Shown piece by piece: positions 27,920-37,407 of a stretch of DNA of 64,000 nt. The translations under genes were made by a program, and so were the position numbers. How positions within the stretch are numbered: position 1 is the first letter of the stretch; each line of letters begins with the position of its first letter. The notes below the pieces were generated by a model that searched no databases, was not told where the DNA came from, and saw only the letters and a program-made list of their open reading frames with translations. Source of the stretch: Candidatus Synechococcus calcipolaris G9 (GTDB lineage: Bacteria > Cyanobacteriota > Cyanobacteriia > Thermosynechococcales > Thermosynechococcaceae); assembly GCF_029582805.1 (NCBI RefSeq), contig NZ_JAKKUT010000002.1, positions 644,001 through 708,000 of the forward strand. Reading direction: 5' to 3'.

Positions 27920-28251
27920 GCAGATCAAAGGAAGCAATCCCCCGGCCATTGCCAACAATTTCTTCCTTGGCGATCTGAAATATTTCTTTACGTAATTTCA
28001 CGGATGATTGACTACAGCCCCTTAAAGTACAATTATCGAGAAGGCAGGTATACTTTTGTAATCATCTTTCCTAAGTAAAAAAATATCTCCTTTAATATTT
28101 AGGACTTGGCAAGTATCACACCAAAATATGGTGTCTGGGTATTTTTAGTCTTGCTCCAGTATGGCTTTACGACAATCAGGGTGGTCTTTCTAAATAAAAA
28201 TTTTTGATAACGAACTTGGCGATGAACGCAGCTCTAGAGGAGCATTAATGC
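27920..28251 (+). promoter_or_regulatory. 332-bp intergenic region upstream of the repeat protein gene
   Basis: No gene is supported. The stretch is AT-rich between 28000 and 28220 and should contain the promoter of the next gene; AGAGGAG at 28236-28242 is its ribosome-binding site. No hairpin followed by a T-run is obvious for the upstream crp-like gene. Confidence 0.35.
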
Positions 28252-29724
28252 ATGGATGGTTACAATGGCAATTATGGTTATGAAGGCAGCTCTTCCGTAG
28301 CTGTCCGCCCCCTTAGTCAGTCTGGACAGATGGACGATCGCGATTTATTAAAAGAGTTCGTTAGTAATCTTGTTGAAAATAAGTCGCGGATGCTGGCCAA
28401 TCGGCAACTGCGGGTAGAGATACTATTTGACGAGGTGCAACTGACTTGTCATAAAGATGGCATGATTGCCCGCATGAAGACGGATACCCAGCCTATTGCC
28501 CTAGAGGTTCGTGAAATATCTTCCTATCGAGGTTTGCTTCAAGATATACTCATCGATTTCAATATCTTTTTGATTGGCAAAGCCTCAACGAAGGGGTTTT
28601 TTCGTTATGAACCCCGCAGTATTCCCGATGGTTATGACTTACAATACACGGAAGCGGGTGTACTCTGGAAAGATCGCTGGAATCGTGGCAGGCGGAACAA
28701 AAATCGGGGGCAATTGACAGGAGTTGATGCCATGTTTCTCCATCGTGGGACATGGTACCCGATTCAAAATGTGACCGCAGGCAATGGCTTTGTTGTCCTG
28801 CGAACCCTGGGGGATGAGGCAACCATGAGTGCTTCAGATTTCATCCCATGGCTTAAGAAAAAAGAAGAAGCAACGGTAACCGATGATTCTCCTAGCCAAG
28901 TCAGTCAACATAAAATGGGGGCCCGCCTAGGGAATGTTGCCAGTGCCCCGACCCAAATCATTACCAGCCCCGATGAATTTAATGCCAGTGATCCCCAAAC
29001 CCTCCTCCAGCGATCGCCAGAAGAAGAGGAAGATGATGACCATTCCAAGCCTGAACTGTCAAAATTAGCGGCTCCTATGTCACCCCAAAGCACTCCTATG
29101 CCCCCCTTGCCCCCAGAATCGGATGATTTATACGAAGATCAAACGATCGCCTATGTGGATCCCAACTATGGGCAAAAACCGGGTGAACCTGTGTCCCAAG
29201 GGTACCATCCGCCATCTCAAGAACATCATCCGCCCGTAGAAACTGCGGAAAATTACGACGATCAGACCATTGCCTACGTCCATCCCAATTACCAGCAATC
29301 CCAGGGTTATCCCCAACAGCCTCAGCAACCCCAGCAAAATTACGCTGATCAATACGATGATCAGACCATTGCCTACGCCCCTCCCAATTATCACCCCCCT
29401 CAAGGGTATCCCCAGCATCCCCAACAGCCTCAACCCTACTACCAGCAACCCCAAGGGTATCCCCAACAGCCTCAGCAACCCTACTATGAGGATCACAGTT
29501 CCGGCTATCCCCATACCAACTATGGTCAGGGGCAAAATTATGGGGCACCTCCCCCCTTACCACGCCAGTATCATGTTGATCCCAATGTGCAAATGGCCCT
29601 AACCTATCTCCAATCCAGTTTGGCCTACCTGCTACAGGTGGAGCAAAAGAGCCCCAATACCCATGCGGCGATTCGTTCCACCAGTATGGCCATTCAAAGC
29701 CTTTTGACTATTCTTAATGCCTAA
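28252..29724 (+). CDS. Low-complexity repeat protein with DQTIAY motifs
   Basis: 490 residues, family not recognised. Residues 1-215 form an apparently folded domain (DDRDLLKEFVSNLVENKSRM, then VDAMFLHRGTWYPIQNV). Residues 215-430 are disordered and Pro/Gln/Tyr-rich. Three repeats carry (E/D)DQTIAY(V/A)xPNY at about 297, 340 and 375, followed by GYPQQPQQP blocks. A short C-terminal helical domain follows (MALTYLQSSLAYLLQVEQKS ... IQSLLTILNA). The Tyr/Gln/Pro tail suggests multivalent assembly or condensate formation. Whether the DQTIAY motif is a phospho- or ligand-binding peptide is open. Confidence 0.8.
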   Translation: MDGYNGNYGYEGSSSVAVRPLSQSGQMDDRDLLKEFVSNLVENKSRMLANRQLRVEILFDEVQLTCHKDGMIARMKTDTQPIALEVREISSYRGLLQDILIDFNIFLIGKASTKGFFRYEPRSIPDGYDLQYTEAGVLWKDRWNRGRRNKNRGQLTGVDAMFLHRGTWYPIQNVTAGNGFVVLRTLGDEATMSASDFIPWLKKKEEATVTDDSPSQVSQHKMGARLGNVASAPTQIITSPDEFNASDPQTLLQRSPEEEEDDDHSKPELSKLAAPMSPQSTPMPPLPPESDDLYEDQTIAYVDPNYGQKPGEPVSQGYHPPSQEHHPPVETAENYDDQTIAYVHPNYQQSQGYPQQPQQPQQNYADQYDDQTIAYAPPNYHPPQGYPQHPQQPQPYYQQPQGYPQQPQQPYYEDHSSGYPHTNYGQGQNYGAPPPLPRQYHVDPNVQMALTYLQSSLAYLLQVEQKSPNTHAAIRSTSMAIQSLLTILNA

Positions 29725-29795
29725 TCTCAATTCTCAATGGCTAATCTTAATGCCTGATATTTGCTCCTAGAATGTTGAATGGGAGCTAGTCGGGG

Positions 29796-31112
29796 CTAGT
29801 CATAGTCAATGGTGGGAGGAGCTTCGAGCCGCAGGCGCACCGAATCGCGGTGAGAGATGAGTCCTTCGGCTTCCGCTAGAGCCATAATGGCATTCCCTTG
29901 CTTACGCAGGGCGGTGGGGCTGTACTGAATCAGGCTGGAATGCTTAATGAAAGTTTCAACCCCTAGGGCTGAGGCATAGCGGGCTGCCCCAGAGGTGGGT
30001 AGGGTGTGGTTTGGGCCGGCTATGTAGTCGCCAACGGCTTCCGGGGTGGAGTAACCCATGAAAATAGCACCGGCATGGCGAATCTGATCGACCAAATCCC
30101 AGGGGGTTTCAATTTCTAGCTCCAAGTGTTCTGGGGCAAACTCATTGGAGAGTTGGGCCGCCACCTCTAGGGACTCAACTACGCCAATGAGACCATAATG
30201 GGCGATCGCCTTTTCCGTGAGTAATCGCCGGGGATGCTCCGCCAACTGATCGAGGACAACCGCTGCCACCTGCTCCGCTAACGATAAAGAGGGGGTGAGT
30301 AAAATGGCTGCTGCTAGGGGATCATGCTCGGCTTGGGCTAACATGTCTGCCGCAATATGGCAGGGGTTGGCCCCTTCATCGGCAATAATTAACACTTCTG
30401 AGGGGCCGGCCAGGGAATCAATCCCCACCTTGCCGAAAACCTGTTTTTTGGCCAACGTAACGTAGATATTGCCGGGCCCTGTAATCACATCTACGGCCGG
30501 AATCGTGGCGGTACCATAGGCCAAGGCAGCGATCGCCTGGGCCCCACCCACCCGATAAATTTCGTCGATACCCGCTTCCTGGGCTGCCACTAAGACCGCT
30601 GGATTAATGGCCCGATTTTGCCCTGGAGGAGTCACCATGACAATTTGGGATACACCGGCCACCTTTGCGGGAATGGCATTCATTAACACCGTGCTGGGAT
30701 AGGCCGCTCGCCCGCCAGGAACATAGATCCCCGCCACATCCACAGGGGTATAGCGTTTACCTAGAACCACCTGATCCGGGTTGAACTGCACCCAACTTTT
30801 GGGCAGATGTTGGCGATGGAAATGCTCAATTTGTTTGTGGGCTAGACGGATGGCATCTAGAAGTTCCTTGGAGACCTGTTGATAGGCTGCATCCAGTTCA
30901 TCGCCCTTGACTCGCAGGGTTTCTACAGTCAGATCAACCTGATCAAACTCGGCCGTGTAATGGACTAAGGCGCGATCGCCCTGTCGCTGAACCGTTTGCA
31001 AAATTTGTTGAACCGTCGCTTCCTTGTGAACAATGTCATTCTGCTGGATGCGATCGCAAATGCGGCGCAATTCTAAGCGAAGTTCTGATAACTGAGGGAT
31101 GATTCGCAGCAT
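29796..31112 (-). CDS. hisD: Histidinol dehydrogenase
   Basis: 438 residues. It oxidises L-histidinol to histidine in two NAD-dependent steps, the end of histidine synthesis. Signature region: GPSEVLIIADEGANPCHIAADMLAQAEHD; metal ligands and catalytic His residues are in EFAPEHLELE and GPNHTLPTSGAARYAS. NAD-binding GIYVPGGRAAYPST is present. Full length, ending VRLRLEAPPTIDYD. It diverges from prs, 220 bp away; no other his genes are adjacent. Confidence 0.96.
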   Translation of the reverse strand: MLRIIPQLSELRLELRRICDRIQQNDIVHKEATVQQILQTVQRQGDRALVHYTAEFDQVDLTVETLRVKGDELDAAYQQVSKELLDAIRLAHKQIEHFHRQHLPKSWVQFNPDQVVLGKRYTPVDVAGIYVPGGRAAYPSTVLMNAIPAKVAGVSQIVMVTPPGQNRAINPAVLVAAQEAGIDEIYRVGGAQAIAALAYGTATIPAVDVITGPGNIYVTLAKKQVFGKVGIDSLAGPSEVLIIADEGANPCHIAADMLAQAEHDPLAAAILLTPSLSLAEQVAAVVLDQLAEHPRRLLTEKAIAHYGLIGVVESLEVAAQLSNEFAPEHLELEIETPWDLVDQIRHAGAIFMGYSTPEAVGDYIAGPNHTLPTSGAARYASALGVETFIKHSSLIQYSPTALRKQGNAIMALAEAEGLISHRDSVRLRLEAPPTIDYD

Positions 31113-31374
31113 GATCGTTTAATGAACGAAGAGCCTCTATCAAAAGCGAAGAAGTCATGAATCTATTCACTAGCTTACAGCGGTTTTCTAAGTTGCACAG
31201 GCTACATCCCCACTGTTTTTGAATTTCTTGAAAGAAAGTTGGCTAAAGCTTGCTACTCCATACCCCTAAAAATATCAATGGCTCACCCCTAGGACATAAA
31301 TTCAATCTTAAGATACATTTCTTCTTGAAAAAAAAATGATAAAATTACAGGGAAGGCTTCCTTGGGGATGTGTT

Positions 31375-32364
31375 GTGATTCATACTGTTACATTGCCCTC
31401 TGTTAATCCCTCCTATCTGTCCGATCATAGTCGTCTCAAACTTTTCTCAGGATCAGCAAATATCCCCCTTGCCCAAGAAATCGCCCGCTATCTTGGAATT
31501 GATCTCGGCCCCATGGTGCGAAAACAATTTGCCGATGGTGAGCTTTATGTGCAAATCCAAGAGTCTATCCGGGGCTGTGATGTCTACTTAATTCAGCCCA
31601 CCTGCCATCCGGTGAATGATCACCTCATGGAACTATTGATCATGATCGATGCCTGTCGCCGGGCCTCGGCTCGACAGGTGACCGCAGTGATTCCCTACTA
31701 TGGCTATGCCCGGGCCGATCGCAAAACCGCCGGTCGAGAGTCCATTACCGCCAAGCTGGTGGCCAATCTCATTACCCAGGCCGGTGCCAGTCGGGTTTTA
31801 GCCATGGATCTACACTCTGCCCAGATTCAGGGGTACTTTGATATTCCCGTAGATCATGTCTACGGTTCGCCGGTGATTTTAGATTATCTCCGCAGTAAGC
31901 GGCTTTCTGATCTGGTCGTCGTCTCCCCCGATGTGGGGGGTGTGGCCCGGGCCCGGGCCTTTGCCAATAAGCTGGATGATGCTCCCCTAGCCATTATTGA
32001 TAAACGCCGTCAGGGGCATAATGTGGCAGAGGTGATGAATGTGGTTGGGGATGTGCGGGGAAAAATAGCGGTTCTTGTGGACGACATGATTGATACCGCT
32101 GGGACTATTGTGGAAGGGGCGGCCCTACTGCGTCGGGAAGGGGCCAAACAGGTCTATGCCTGCGCCACCCATGCGGTGTTTTCGCCCCCAGCGCGGGAGC
32201 GGCTTTCCAGTGGTGTCTTTGAAGAGGTCATTGTCACCAATACTATTCCCGTTGCCCCTGAAAATCTGTTTCCCCAGTTAACGGTTCTGTCCGTGGCCAG
32301 TATTTTAGGGGAAACTATTTGGCGGGTGCATGAGGATAGTTCGGTGAGTAGCATGTTTCGCTAG
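31375..32364 (+). CDS. prs: Ribose-phosphate pyrophosphokinase
   Basis: 329 residues from GTG 31375, which has GGGGA six bases upstream; ATG 31336 is in frame but has no ribosome-binding site, so the start is uncertain. It makes PRPP from ribose 5-phosphate and ATP. Visible motifs: LKLFSGSANIPLAQEIA, FADGELYVQIQESIRG, PYYGYARADRKT, MDLHSAQIQGYFDIP and the PRPP-binding VLVDDMIDTAGTIVEGA. All are class I PRPP synthase hallmarks. It lies 84 bp upstream of purH on the same strand, a functional link because PRPP feeds purine synthesis. Confidence 0.93.
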   Translation: MIHTVTLPSVNPSYLSDHSRLKLFSGSANIPLAQEIARYLGIDLGPMVRKQFADGELYVQIQESIRGCDVYLIQPTCHPVNDHLMELLIMIDACRRASARQVTAVIPYYGYARADRKTAGRESITAKLVANLITQAGASRVLAMDLHSAQIQGYFDIPVDHVYGSPVILDYLRSKRLSDLVVVSPDVGGVARARAFANKLDDAPLAIIDKRRQGHNVAEVMNVVGDVRGKIAVLVDDMIDTAGTIVEGAALLRREGAKQVYACATHAVFSPPARERLSSGVFEEVIVTNTIPVAPENLFPQLTVLSVASILGETIWRVHEDSSVSSMFR

Positions 32365-32448
32365 GGGACTGTTCTGGTTTATTCTAGGCTAGTCGAACGG
32401 CATTAAATCAACAGCATTTAAGTCCAGCAGCATTGGGAGAATAGCCCT

Positions 32449-34008
32449 ATGGCACGATATGCCCTATTGAGTGTTTCCGATAAAACAGGGCTGATTGAAT
32501 TAGCTCAATCTCTGGTGGATCGGTTTGGTTTTGAACTGATCAGTAGTGGGGGTACGTCAACGGTTCTAGAAGCAGCGGGCATACCCACGATCAAGGTCGC
32601 TGACTACACAGGCTTTCCAGAGATATTGGCTGGTCGGGTGAAGACGCTGCATCCGCGCATTCATGGTGGGATTTTAGCCCGACGCGATCGCCCGGAGGAT
32701 CAACGGGATTTAGGGGAGCATAATGTCTACCCCATTGATCTGGTGGTGGTGAATCTCTATCCCTTTCAGGCTACCATTGCCCAGCCTAATGTTTCCCTGG
32801 CGGAGGCGATCGAGCAGATTGATATTGGTGGCCCCACCTTAATTCGAGCGGCGGCGAAAAATTTTGCCCATGTGACGGTGCTCTCTTCCCCTACCCAGTA
32901 TGCGGATTACCTGGCTGAATTACGGCAACGGGAAACCCCCAGTGCTGAATTTCGTCACGAATGTGCCCAAGCGGCCTTTTGGCATACCGCAGCCTACGAT
33001 CAGGCCATTGCCGCCTACCTGAGTCAATCCCCAACAACAACACCAACTCCAGAGGCTCTCCCCGCTGTGTTTAACCTGACGGGCCGTCGCCAACAACTCC
33101 TACGCTACGGCGAAAATCCTCACCAACAGGCGGCCTGGTACTATACTGGCTCCATGGCTACGGGGTGGGCTGCCGCTAACTTGGTTCAGGGCAAGGAACT
33201 CAGTTTTAATAACCTCCTGGATTTAGAAGCAGCCCGATCTATCATCCGAGAGTTTTGTGGCGATCGCGTCCAACCCACTGCGGTGGTCGTTAAACATACC
33301 AATCCCTGTGGTGTTGCCGAAGGGAAAACCATTGCCGATGCCTATCAACGCGCCTTGGCTGCGGATTCTGTATCGGCCTTTGGCGGCATTGTCGCCCTAA
33401 ACCAAGCCATTGATCCTGAGACGGCCACCGTCCTGAGCAAAACGTTTCTGGAATGTGTGGTTGCCCCGGACTGTCATCCCGATGCCCTAAAAATACTCAA
33501 GGCCAAGCCCAAACTACGACTGCTGCTCTTGCCGGATTTAACCCAGGGGCCCGATGTGGCCATCCGGGCGATCGCCGGTGGATTTTTAGTTCAGGATATT
33601 CACCACGTTCCTTCCGTGGCAGAGGATTGGGAAGTGGTGACGGAAACTAAACCCACCCCTGACCAATTAGAGGAACTCATCTTTGCCTGGAAAGTGGTTA
33701 AGCATGTTAAATCCAATGCCATTGTCGTCAGTCGAGATCGGGCCACCCTCGGGATTGGGGCGGGGCAGATGAATCGGGTGGGATCGGTACAAATTGCCCT
33801 TTCCGATGCTGAAGATAAGGCCAAGGGAGCGGTGCTGGCCAGTGATGGTTTTTTCCCCTTTGCCGACTCGGTGCAAACGGCGGCGATCGCCGGAATTAGT
33901 TGTATTATTCAGCCAGGGGGTAGTTTACGGGATAATGACTCCATTCAGGCGGCCAATGAAGCAGGCATTGTCATGATTTGTACCAACCGACGTTATTTCC
34001 GTCACTAG
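32449..34008 (+). CDS. purH: Bifunctional AICAR formyltransferase/IMP cyclohydrolase
   Basis: 519 residues, the last two steps of IMP synthesis. The N-terminal cyclohydrolase (MGS-like fold) has LLSVSDKTGLIELAQ, FELISSGGTSTVLE and GRVKTLHPRIHGGILARRD. The transformylase domain from about residue 200 has LRYGENPHQQAAWY, VVKHTNPCGVAEG (catalytic Lys-His), SAFGGIVALN and VKSNAIVVSRD. Ends AGIVMICTNRRYFRH. Full length and intact. Confidence 0.96.
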   Translation: MARYALLSVSDKTGLIELAQSLVDRFGFELISSGGTSTVLEAAGIPTIKVADYTGFPEILAGRVKTLHPRIHGGILARRDRPEDQRDLGEHNVYPIDLVVVNLYPFQATIAQPNVSLAEAIEQIDIGGPTLIRAAAKNFAHVTVLSSPTQYADYLAELRQRETPSAEFRHECAQAAFWHTAAYDQAIAAYLSQSPTTTPTPEALPAVFNLTGRRQQLLRYGENPHQQAAWYYTGSMATGWAAANLVQGKELSFNNLLDLEAARSIIREFCGDRVQPTAVVVKHTNPCGVAEGKTIADAYQRALAADSVSAFGGIVALNQAIDPETATVLSKTFLECVVAPDCHPDALKILKAKPKLRLLLLPDLTQGPDVAIRAIAGGFLVQDIHHVPSVAEDWEVVTETKPTPDQLEELIFAWKVVKHVKSNAIVVSRDRATLGIGAGQMNRVGSVQIALSDAEDKAKGAVLASDGFFPFADSVQTAAIAGISCIIQPGGSLRDNDSIQAANEAGIVMICTNRRYFRH

Positions 34009-34028
34009 ATCTCTAGGGGTTATTGCAG

Positions 34029-35168
34029 GTGAAACAACGCTTTGGAGTCATCAGTGATCCCCACATTACCTTGCCCCATACGGTTCCCCCAGGGCGATCG
34101 TCCTTTCTCTTAACCGACGTAAGTTTAGCGGCCTTTGAAATTGCCGTCAAACATCTGGCAGAACTGGGCATTGATTTTCTGCTGATCCCAGGGGATTTAA
34201 CCCGTGATGGTGAAGTGGATAATCACTCTTGGCTACGGGATATGTTAGCTGGTTTACCCTTTCCTACCTATGTAATTCCCGGTAATCATGATGTTCCTGT
34301 TCCCCAAGGAGAGAATGGAATCATTGGCTGGCATGAGTTTCCCCAGTACTACCAAAATGCCGGTTATGGCGAAACAGATCAGCTATATTACACCTGCTCT
34401 CCAGCGGCAGGACTGCGGCTGATCGCCCTCAATTCCAATCAATTTGATTCCCAGGGGAGACAAGTCGGTTGCTTAGATGATGCCCAACTGAGTTGGTTAA
34501 CCCAGGTTTTAGCAGCTATCCCCAAGGATGAATTGATCCTCGTGATGGTGCATCACAACCTACTGGAGCATTGGCCCGGCCAAGGAAAGCATCCCATGGG
34601 GCTACGCTATATGCTGGACAATCGGCGGCTACTCTTGGAATTGCTGCACCAGGCAGAAGTTTCTTTGGTTTTCACGGGGCATCTTCATGTCCAAGACATT
34701 GCCTACGAAAAGGGTATCTATGAGATTACCACTGGCTCCTTGGTGAGCTATCCCCATCCCTATCGTCTAGTTGAGCTAAATTCCCAGGACAACGGTGGCT
34801 GGAACCTAGATATTCAATCCTTTCGAGTTGAAGCCACTCCCCACTATCCTGACCTGCAAACCTCCTCCCGCAAATGGATGGGCGATCGCAGTGCCCCCTT
34901 TTTAATTCGGTTTTTGATGGCACCTCCCCTTAATTTAGATGAAGCCACTGCCCAGGCCCTAGTGCCGGATCTAAAGGATTTTTGGCCCCAGATTGCCGCC
35001 GGAGATCCCCGGGTAAACTTACCGGATTTGCCAGCGGATTGGCAGACCTATTTTGCCCGTTTTAATCATCAAGAACCCCCTGGCTGTCCCCATTTAGGGG
35101 ATAATGCCATGGAAATCCAATTACCACTCCATTCTTCTCGGTCTGAAGCCTTGCGCTGTTCGTCCTGA
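34029..35168 (+). CDS. Calcineurin-like metallophosphoesterase
   Basis: 379 residues from GTG 34029 or two codons more from TTG 34023; AGGGG at 34014 could serve either. The five metallophosphoesterase motifs are in order: VISDPHITLP, IPGDLTRDG, VIPGNHDVPV, VMVHHNLLEHW and FTGHLHVQD, giving a dinuclear metal centre. It resembles 3',5'-cyclic-nucleotide phosphodiesterase-like (CpdA-type) enzymes; substrate unproven. The C-terminal ~100 residues are specific to this protein. Its stop TGA overlaps the ATG of the glycosyltransferase (TGATGG), indicating translational coupling. Confidence 0.87.
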   Translation: MKQRFGVISDPHITLPHTVPPGRSSFLLTDVSLAAFEIAVKHLAELGIDFLLIPGDLTRDGEVDNHSWLRDMLAGLPFPTYVIPGNHDVPVPQGENGIIGWHEFPQYYQNAGYGETDQLYYTCSPAAGLRLIALNSNQFDSQGRQVGCLDDAQLSWLTQVLAAIPKDELILVMVHHNLLEHWPGQGKHPMGLRYMLDNRRLLLELLHQAEVSLVFTGHLHVQDIAYEKGIYEITTGSLVSYPHPYRLVELNSQDNGGWNLDIQSFRVEATPHYPDLQTSSRKWMGDRSAPFLIRFLMAPPLNLDEATAQALVPDLKDFWPQIAAGDPRVNLPDLPADWQTYFARFNHQEPPGCPHLGDNAMEIQLPLHSSRSEALRCSS

Positions 35169-36382
35169 TGGTAATTCCAAAATTGCCTCTGCGGATATTA
35201 ATGCTCCACAATTTTTATCAATTTAGTGGCGGTGAGGAGGTATCCATGGAGGCCGAAATTAATCTGCTGCGGCAGGCGGGCCATCAGGTGACATTGTTCA
35301 GTAAAGATAATCAAGAAATTGATCACTACTCCCTAGCCCAAACTCTACAACTCCCCCTGAAGACCGTTTGGAATCTGTCAAGCTACAGGGATGTTCGTCA
35401 GGAATTACAATACCATCAGAGTCAGATATTACACGTTCAAAACTTTTTTCCCCTATTTTCTCCCGCAGTCCATGGGGCGGCCCGTTCGTTAGATATTCCG
35501 ACTGTTCAACATTTACGAAATTTTCGCTTAGGTTGCTTAAATCCCTGGCTCCGTCGTCAAAACAAAATTTGTCGGGACTGTGTGGGTAAAAATCCTTGGC
35601 GGGGGGTGATCTATCGCTGCTATCGTCAATCACTGCCCGCTTCCTTAACTCTTTGGGGAATGGTTACTTGGCACCGTTGGAGCCGGACTTGGCATCACCT
35701 GGTAGATGGATTTATTACCCCTAGTCGTTTTGCAGCAGAGCTTTTGAGTCAGATGGGAATTCCGGGCGATCGCCTTTATGTCAAGCCCAATACCACCCCC
35801 GATCCCTTTGCCCTAGCGCATCATCACCCTAGCCCGTTACCCCCATCCCCACGATTTTTATTTATTGGGCGTTTGTCTGCCGAAAAAGGGTTAGACCTAT
35901 TGTTAAGGGCATGGGCAGAGTTACCCGTTTCAGATTGGTTTTTAGAGATTTTAGGAGATGGCCCCGATCGCGATCGCCTGCAACACTATGTCCAAGAGCG
36001 ACAATTAAAAGGCGTAACATTTCACGGCCACCAACCGAAGCCGATACTTCATCAATGGATGCAGCAGGCCACGGCCGTCGTCATTCCTTCCCAGGGCTAT
36101 GAAACCTTTGGGCGAACGGTGATTGAGGCCTATGCCCATGGCCGAGCAGTTCTTGCATCTGATCTGGGGGCCTTGCCAGAATTGATGATCGAAGGGGAAA
36201 CGGGATTTCTGGTAGAACCTGCTAATATTTTTGCTTGGAAAGAGCGCATCCTTTGGGCAGGGGAGCATTTAACTGAGATGGAAACCATGGGCCGGCGATC
36301 GCGCCAAGTGTATTTGCAGAACTACACACCCGAGGTAAATTACCAGCAGTTAATAGAAATTTATGACAAGGTACTGCGTTGA
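35168..36382 (+). CDS. Family 4 glycosyltransferase
   Basis: 404 residues, GT-B fold. The N-terminal half has ILMLHNFYQFSGGEEVSMEAE, a typical acceptor-side start of capsule or exopolysaccharide GT4 enzymes, and CRDCVGKNPWRGVIYRCYR, a Cys-bearing insert seen in such enzymes. The C-terminal donor domain has FLFIGRLSAEKGLDLLLRAW, ILGDGPDRDRL and the E-x7-E motif within PSQGYETFGRTVIEAYAHG. It probably adds a sugar in cell-surface polysaccharide assembly. It overlaps the phosphoesterase by one base. Confidence 0.9.
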   Translation: MVIPKLPLRILMLHNFYQFSGGEEVSMEAEINLLRQAGHQVTLFSKDNQEIDHYSLAQTLQLPLKTVWNLSSYRDVRQELQYHQSQILHVQNFFPLFSPAVHGAARSLDIPTVQHLRNFRLGCLNPWLRRQNKICRDCVGKNPWRGVIYRCYRQSLPASLTLWGMVTWHRWSRTWHHLVDGFITPSRFAAELLSQMGIPGDRLYVKPNTTPDPFALAHHHPSPLPPSPRFLFIGRLSAEKGLDLLLRAWAELPVSDWFLEILGDGPDRDRLQHYVQERQLKGVTFHGHQPKPILHQWMQQATAVVIPSQGYETFGRTVIEAYAHGRAVLASDLGALPELMIEGETGFLVEPANIFAWKERILWAGEHLTEMETMGRRSRQVYLQNYTPEVNYQQLIEIYDKVLR

Positions 36383-36430
36383 CACCTTTCTCGCCCTGAA
36401 GGTGTGGGGATACCCCGTGTCTGACGGCAG

Positions 36431-36655
36431 TTAGCCCTCACTAATTTGTTCTTCGGCCCGCTCTAGGAGGGTGTCATGGACGTGCTCTTCGTGGTGACGT
36501 TGCTCTGCTGCTAGCTCCCGTGCCTCTTCTGCTAGATCATTCGTGTCACTCTTTTCAAGATTTTCTTCAGCGCGACTGAGTAGATTTTCCTCTTGATGGT
36601 CAATGTCTTGCCGTTTTTGGGCACTTTGCTCCCGGGCGGATTCATTGATACTCAT
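36431..36655 (-). CDS. Small charged coiled-coil protein, 74 aa
   Basis: ATG 36655 follows TAGGAGA. The product is almost wholly Glu/Ala/Arg/Gln with no hydrophobic core (LLSRAEENLEKSDTNDL, ELAAEQRHHEEHVHD, LLERAEEQISEG), compatible with a helical, possibly stress-related protein. The repeated LLxRAEExx motif appears twice. Family not recognised. It is the last gene before the attC cluster; the last HIP1 site on this side is at about 36296. Confidence 0.6.
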   Translation of the reverse strand: MSINESAREQSAQKRQDIDHQEENLLSRAEENLEKSDTNDLAEEARELAAEQRHHEEHVHDTLLERAEEQISEG

Positions 36656-36723
36656 GGAAAAATTCTCCTAATGTTGTTAGCCGACCTTTCTTAATTGTAT
36701 GGGATATGTTGACTCGCCTCCTG

Positions 36724-36832
36724 TCACTCAGAAAGCTCCGAACTAATTTCCACTAACGTTTCCCCAGAACGTAGTAGCTCTAGTGCTTTTGGTAAAACTG
36801 AACTCAGAATTTTTTGCAGACGAGCATTTGAC
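36724..36832 (-). pseudogene. C-terminal remnant of an antitoxin-like gene cut by an IS3 end
   Basis: On the minus strand an open frame enters from the IS3 stub and reads ARLQKILSSVLPKALELL then RSGETLVEISSELSE before the stop at 36724. The length and composition suggest the tail of a small regulatory or antitoxin protein. It has no start codon of its own because the IS3 terminus (36833) replaces the 5' part. I cannot name the family. Confidence 0.4.
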
Positions 36833-36943
36833 TGACCCTGACTGAAAAAAGTGGACAAACTTCAAGAGTCGCCAATGAAGGAGAATGTCCAAATGACCCA
36901 AAAACCAAGACGAACATTTACTGCCGAACAAAAAGCTGAAGCA
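36833..36943 (+). mobile_element. IS3 left-end stub 1 (111 bp)
   Basis: From TGACCCTGACTGAAAAAAGT onward this matches the first ~110 bp of the complete IS at 3658 with a few substitutions, including the orfA start and codons for QKPRRTFTAEQKAEA. It ends abruptly one base before the attC-1 core site at 36944. The rest of the IS is absent. Confidence 0.9.
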
Positions 36944-37029
36944 GCCTAACGGTGTAGTTGTGCTGCGGCAAGTAGTGTCAAACTCCCATCAATAACCTCC
37001 CTTGCGTCCGCATCAACGCAGTGTTGGGC
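36944..37029 (-). other. attC-like integron recombination site 1 (86 bp)
   Basis: Plus strand starts GCCTAAC (36944-36950) and ends GTTGGGC (37023-37029), matching the RYYYAAC and GTTRRRY core sites. Seen on the minus strand, TGCGGAC near the R'' side pairs with GCCGCA near R' with the extra unpaired bases typical of attC L boxes. It lies 30 bp beyond the mazF stop, where a cassette's attC belongs. The GTCCG to GTTRRRY spacing (17 nt) is the same as in sites 2, 3 and 5. Confidence 0.8.
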
Positions 37030-37059
37030 TGCTGAGAACTATGAGTGATTGCTTGGTCG

Positions 37060-37407
37060 CTACAGAAGCAATGACTCGATCTTTGCCTGTACTTCCTCAA
37101 CGACACTAACTTGAACAGACTCAACAAACTGAACGCCACGAGCTTTCCAGTCCAGACACTTGATTTGATCGGCAAGAATTACTCCTTGAGTCTGCAACTC
37201 AGGTGGCAGAGGGACTTCAAAGGGATATCCTTTCTGCTGTTTGGTGATGGGCATCAACAAGGCTAGAGAACTTTTCGCGTTGTAACTACAAGGTGAAAGA
37301 ACAAAAGCAGGTCGATGCCCCCTTTGTTCATGACCTTTGGTTGGATCAAAGTCCAGGTAGACAATATCTCCCCGATCTGGGATATAGCGGTTTGTGGGTG
37401 CTACCAA
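37060..37407 (-). CDS. mazF: MazF/PemK-family endoribonuclease toxin
   Basis: 115 residues. The PemK/MazF SH3-like barrel begins PDRGDIVYLDFDPTKGHEQRGHRP (shown in part: the conserved Gly-Asp, then QRGHRPAFVLSP), with the catalytic Arg in QRGHRP and the Thr/Ser-bearing LLMPITKQQKGYPFEV. DQIKCLDWKARG is the usual C-terminal motif. It should cleave mRNA when freed from its antitoxin. Its start overlaps mazE by 7 bp. The pair is a gene cassette ending in attC-1; toxin-antitoxin cassettes are common in integrons and stabilise arrays. Confidence 0.92.
   Translation of the reverse strand: MVAPTNRYIPDRGDIVYLDFDPTKGHEQRGHRPAFVLSPCSYNAKSSLALLMPITKQQKGYPFEVPLPPELQTQGVILADQIKCLDWKARGVQFVESVQVSVVEEVQAKIESLLL

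Noticed and set aside
36382-36416. Hairpins ACACCTT/AAGGTGT and GGGG/CCCC after the GT4 gene as a terminator
   Set aside because: No T-run follows; may be a weak structure only.
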